From Euperipatoides rowelli (lineage: Eukaryota > Onychophora > Udeonychophora > Euonychophora > Peripatopsidae), in NCBI GenBank assembly GCA_003024985.2, contig PXIH01S0023198.1: a stretch of 11,785 bases of DNA. One strand, given 5' to 3'. The translations under genes and the position numbers were made by a program. This document shows positions 8,401-11,785 of the stretch, one piece after another. The notes under the pieces are model-generated. The model was not told where the DNA came from. It saw nothing but the letters and a program-made list of their open reading frames with translations, and made no database searches. Positions within the stretch are counted from its first letter, which is position 1. Each line of letters starts with the position of its first letter.

Positions 8401-10065
8401 CAGTAGGCAATAAACAATAATGGAACTCGACAATTTGTGTTCAACAATTCCGTTTAGATTTTTAATATTGTAGTCTTACTTTTCCAGTTTATATCAGATC
8501 TATTTTAATTTTTTTTTAAATGTATAATTACACAAAAAGTTGTTGGACAAGAGAGTGAAACACAGTTTTGAAAATATTTCATTAAAAAAAAAAAAGATTT
8601 ATTGGAACCTGATGTTATCTCAGTCAATAAAGCCATAATTTTTAATGGACATTTACAAACTATATAAAATTAGGTGATGGTGGGAAAAAGATATCTTTAC
8701 GTTTAAGATGTTAAACCTCAGATCAATATGTAATCATTGGACTTTGTTCAATAAAAATTATTATACAAGATGGCTTATGGCTAGAGAGAAGTTTTTATTC
8801 TTTCCGGCACAAAAAAAAACTATTCATTAAAATAAAAATGTGTTTTATTTTTTTCAAACATACAGAGTATGGAAAGCAGAGGGTTACTTCTTTTTCTACT
8901 TTGCAAATATCAGCATATAATTTTTAAGTTTTTAAACTTTAAATTATTTGAGAAACTACAATAATGTTGGTTATTTATAACTTTAAATTAAAATAAACTC
9001 TAACACTGATCATGTTATGGAATAGAAACTTAATTGCTAACTTTCTGTCTTAGCTACAATATCTTAATTCCCATTCATCAGACAATAATATAAAACTGAT
9101 TAAAAAATAATTTCTGCAAATTTAAAAAAAAAAAAAAAATCTAAAATAGCATTGAAAAAAAAAAGGAAATTATTATTGTACCAAAAAATATATATATACG
9201 GTATATATATTTAAAGTTAGAACAAATAGAGCAAATACAATAGCATAAACAATAAGTTTGTGTTTATCCAAAATTTAAATAATTATACTGTATTCAATTT
9301 TTTATATTGCCATCTATGAACAAAAGTTGTTACTAAATTATCAATGGAATCTTACTGCTTATTATAACTTTTAATCAGCAGTAATGATTTTTTTTTTTTA
9401 AATATTTTTTTCTATACTTATAGTTTAATATTTTTTTTTTTTTTTTACATTAAGATAGTGGACCATTCTATATTTATTTAAAAATATGGACCTTTCGTAT
9501 CAAAAATATCTCAAGACAAAGTAAAAATTTAATAATAAATATATTAAAAAGAATGATAATTTTAAACAACAAAGTTTAACAGAGAAAAAAAAAACCATCA
9601 AGAAAGAAATTATATTTTCCTACTTAAAAAGCAACACAACTTTGACAAACATTTTAATATCATATGCAAATGCTTCTAAATAAACCATCTGAACGAACAT
9701 AATTTTCTATTATCAGTCTGAGCACAAAGTAAAAAAAATGTATTTAAAGTCAACAAAAATTGTATTTTGGGATTTAAATCAAAATATTAAGATCAATACA
9801 GGGAAGTAGTGACTGGTTATTCATGAACGACTCTTTTAAATATTATAGCAAACTGATTGCTATTATTTTTAGTATTACTTTGTTACATTAGTTTGCTCGT
9901 TCAGGGAATATCATTAGCTGTGTTGTATTTGCCAAATGTTTACTTTCATAGTGCAGCAGTTGTTATTTTATAGTAAATGTCATGCTTGCATGGTCCAATC
10001 AATTACTGATTGAAACAACCCGCAAAGCAATCAACTCTTCTTGCACATGCAAATTAATGATAATT
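8401..10065. other. AT-rich non-coding stretch, no gene seen
   Basis: Extremely AT-rich and stop-dense on both strands. It holds A12 at 8584-8595, A16 at 9124-9139, a TA repeat at 9188-9211 and T16 at 9431-9446. No protein, RNA gene or clear element boundary was seen. GC rises somewhat after about 9880, leading into the next block. Confidence 0.6.
9188..9211. repeat. (TA)n repeat interrupted by CGG
   Basis: Two TA runs flank a central CGG, making a near-palindromic microsatellite. The interruption contains the TACGGTA motif that recurs, often in a decayed form, elsewhere in the window. Confidence 0.8.
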
Positions 10066-10090
10066 TATTCATGTAATCCTGTTTTGCATG

Positions 10091-10127
10091 TGTGTGCGCT
10101 CTTTGCTATTTAAGAGTGTTACACACA
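10091..10127. other. Bulged hairpin around a TATA-like sequence
   Basis: CGCTCTT (10097-10103) pairs with AAGAGTG (10112-10118), including one G-T. Beyond a 3-base bulge (10119-10121), TGTGTG (10091-10096) pairs with CACACA (10122-10127). The loop holds GCTATTT. Confidence 0.55.
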
Positions 10128-10131
10128 AGTT

Positions 10132-10160
10132 CAGGGTCTCATTCATTTGGGATGACCCTG
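10132..10160. other. Perfect 7-bp hairpin
   Basis: CAGGGTC (10132-10138) pairs with GACCCTG (10154-10160) over a 15-base loop, directly after the previous hairpin. Confidence 0.55.
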
Positions 10161-10449
10161 GTCATTCCAGCGAGTATTTGTTTCATGTTAGCTTTCAGTC
10201 TGGACTCTGGAGTGACGGAAGTCAACCCAAAGTGTGTACCACATATCTAGTATCTGATGACATTGTTCATTTGGGTGATTTTCAGTTGTGTTATTATTTA
10301 GCAAGTTGCTGTTATTGTATTTTATCATTTACTGTGTATGTCAGTGGTGGCTGATTTGTGTCTTACTTTCCTGTCCTGGGAATAAACTATGTTGAATTCC
10401 AGCTAGTGTTCCAGAGTCTTCATTCTATTCATGTATAGTCATCCCCTTG

Positions 10450-11785
10450 GGATCACTATATAATGATCATCATCCTATATCATCCACAGCTGTTGAAAGC
10501 CTTCTAAGATTTCTCGATGAATTTTTATTACCGGTATTTACAAATTGTTTCCAACCAGATCCCACACATTTTTATTTCATCATCCCATCAGACATTGTCT
10601 TCTTCATGGACATTTTTTTCTTCGTTGGAATCCAGTCGAGAATTTCTTTAGTCCATCTATTATCTTTCATTCTTGCAACATGCCTTGCCCATTTACACCT
10701 AATTATTTACTCTTTCAATATCACAAACCTTTGTTTATGCTCTAATCCATTTTCTATCCATCTAGTATTACTTCTATACATACCTTTCCCAACTTTGTAA
10801 TTTTGGAACCATCTTTGCAAGTTTTAACACCATGTTATTACTGGGGTACACACTGGTCAAAAACATTTTGAAATAAAGCAGCCTCCTTTTAAAATTTTAA
10901 TTTTCCAAAAGCACTCCAACCCATTTTAATTCTTAGCTGTTAATTTCTCAATTGTAGATAACAGTTGACCCAAATAAATATATTTGTTGACTTCATTATT
11001 ATACCATTTACTTCAATCACTTTAGGTTGAACATAATAAATATTACTTTGGTTTTTGCTAGATTAATTTTCAGACCTGCTTTTGAGCCGGCTTCACTTAG
11101 ATCAATGATCTACTGTATATCATCAGAAAAATATAGATGGCTCAAATAGCCTCTATTTACCCGCAGTCAAAAATGTTTCTAATCTAGACTCTAAAGGCTT
11201 TAAAAGTATACTGTAAATAACTTTGGGGAGATTGTGTCACTATAACGAAGTTCTTTAGGATTTGCATTGTGCCTTCTTAAATGCTATCAAATCAATATGT
11301 CCTATGAATACCATGACTCCCAAATAAATTGTGTGTAAATTGAATCAAAGGCTGTTTTATAGTAAAGTCTTATGTCAAGAAGTTCATTGTATTTTTGAAT
11401 GACCTGGTACTTCAGGGGGCTAAATCTACACTTAAAATCATCTCATTCTTTAGATTCAGCCTCATCCAATTATTTTTGTAATGTTTGTTAGAGCATTGGA
11501 GAAAATTCTATGACTGTAATAAGCTGATAGGTCTGTAATTCTTAAGATTTTTTAATCACCTTTCTTGTATAACAATATGACAACAATCATTACTCAGCCA
11601 ACTGGCATATTTCTTTTAAACAAACATTCTGTAAAACAATGAGCTAGAATTATTTCTAGTTCGCCCCACCTGATTTGTCTTCTTCTAGTGCCTTTCCATT
11701 CTTCATGTGTTTTGCTACATGCTTCTTTTTCTGTTGAGTATATCTGGTACATCAACAGTGTTTCTTTCAGGTATACCTCCGGGGA
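10450..11785 (-). mobile_element. Decayed LINE, probably RTE-like, 3' part, continues past window end
   Basis: Read on the minus strand, this is the RT core through C-terminus of a non-LTR retrotransposon. The 3' end lies at about 10450-10490, where the sequence becomes ATGAT-rich (GGATGATATAGGATGATG on the minus strand). RTE-type elements often end in such short repeats instead of poly-A. The 5' part (endonuclease and fingers) is beyond 11785. Coding is broken by many stops and shifts, so it is inactive and looks older than the plus-strand LINE. The RTE assignment rests on the C-terminal motif pattern and repeat-type tail and is an inference. Confidence 0.85.
10489..11785 (-). pseudogene. 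LINE endonuclease-reverse transcriptase, RT domain to C-terminus, decayed
   Basis: In minus-strand order, changing frame often: MKNGKALEED (about 11710-11675; family MKNGKAPGEDG), LLYKKGD (about 11575-11555), NYRPISLL (about 11546-11523), KTAFDSI (about 11356-11341; family KAFDS), DTISPKLFT (about 11243-11217; family GDTISP), FSDDI (about 11133-11113; catalytic F/YADD with A replaced by S), LSEAGSKAGLKIN (about 11100-11057), VNKYIYLGQLL (about 10995-10956), GWSAFGKLK (about 10922-10893), VFDQCV (about 10870-10844), KWARHVARMKDNRWTKEIL (about 10700-10640) and WDDEIKMCG (about 10590-10560). The order matches RTE-like endonuclease-reverse transcriptases of many animals. The strand-transfer enzyme would copy its own RNA at a nicked target, but this copy has stops such as TGA after NMPVG and TAA after KKGD and cannot act. 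Confidence 0.88.

Larger units (their letters stand above)
10066..10435 (+). repeat. Unclassified block bounded by a 10-bp direct repeat; LTR- or MITE-like
   Basis: TATTCATGTA occurs at 10066-10075 and again at 10426-10435, enclosing 350 bases of higher GC than the sequence to the left. Inside are a TATA-like TATTTAAG at about 10107-10114, two strong hairpins (10091-10127 and 10132-10160) and AATAAA at 10381-10386. A TATA-like site followed about 270 bases later by AATAAA resembles a solo LTR, but I cannot find TG...CA ends with a matching target-site duplication. An 88-codon frame at 10088-10354 has no recognisable domain. The bounding repeat could be chance. Confidence 0.35.

Noticed and set aside
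9935-10440. Full solo LTR with TG...CA ends
   Set aside because: Several TG starts and CA ends were tried by eye, and none gave a matching 4-6 bp target-site duplication, so only the looser block at 10066-10435 is reported.
10447-10800. 117-codon plus-strand frame, the longest in the window
   Set aside because: It is the antisense shadow of the C-terminal part of the minus-strand LINE, whose KWARHVARM and RWTKEIL motifs are clear on the other strand.

Overview
The window reads as AT-rich, non-coding nuclear DNA of an animal, probably an invertebrate. Reasons: very low coding density; many A or T runs of 10 to 16 bases; no bacterial-style operons; and two decayed non-LTR retrotransposons (LINEs) of metazoan type. 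One base is N (7390). The species cannot be named from this sequence. No intact host gene, rRNA, tRNA, CRISPR array or prokaryotic feature was found, and every open reading frame is either part of a LINE relic or short and unrecognised.

Layout. 1-346: AT-rich sequence ending in AATAAA, a 9-bp hairpin and an A14 run, resembling the 3' end of a retrotransposed sequence. 347-1540: featureless apart from one hairpin (801-840) and homopolymers. 1540-1960: a GC-richer island with two diverged inverted copies of a ~68-bp unit. 1960-3520: nothing recognisable. 3521-4446: a 5'-truncated, plus-strand LINE of CR1/Jockey-superfamily type, with the C-terminal part of the reverse transcriptase in three frames, a 3' UTR, an A-rich tail and a candidate 6-bp target-site duplication. 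4538-4715: a diverged tandem duplication. 4744-4880: a GC-richer block with a perfect-register hairpin and a C10 run. 4980-10065: mostly featureless, holding an AGGTTA-like inverted-repeat cluster (6177-6218), a tight hairpin (6788-6812) and an 84-bp foldback (8317-8400). 10066-10435: an unexplained block with two hairpins, a TATA-like site and AATAAA, bounded by a 10-bp direct repeat. About 10450-11785: a minus-strand LINE, probably RTE-like, heavily decayed. Its 3' end is near 10450 and its upstream part runs off the window.

Nothing here forms a working pathway. The content is transposon debris and small foldback structures. The two LINEs belong to different lineages and lie in opposite orientation, so at least two element families have been active in this genome. 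I found no convincing new biological system. The best unexplained items are the 1565-1849 inverted pair, the 10066-10435 block and the 8317-8400 foldback.
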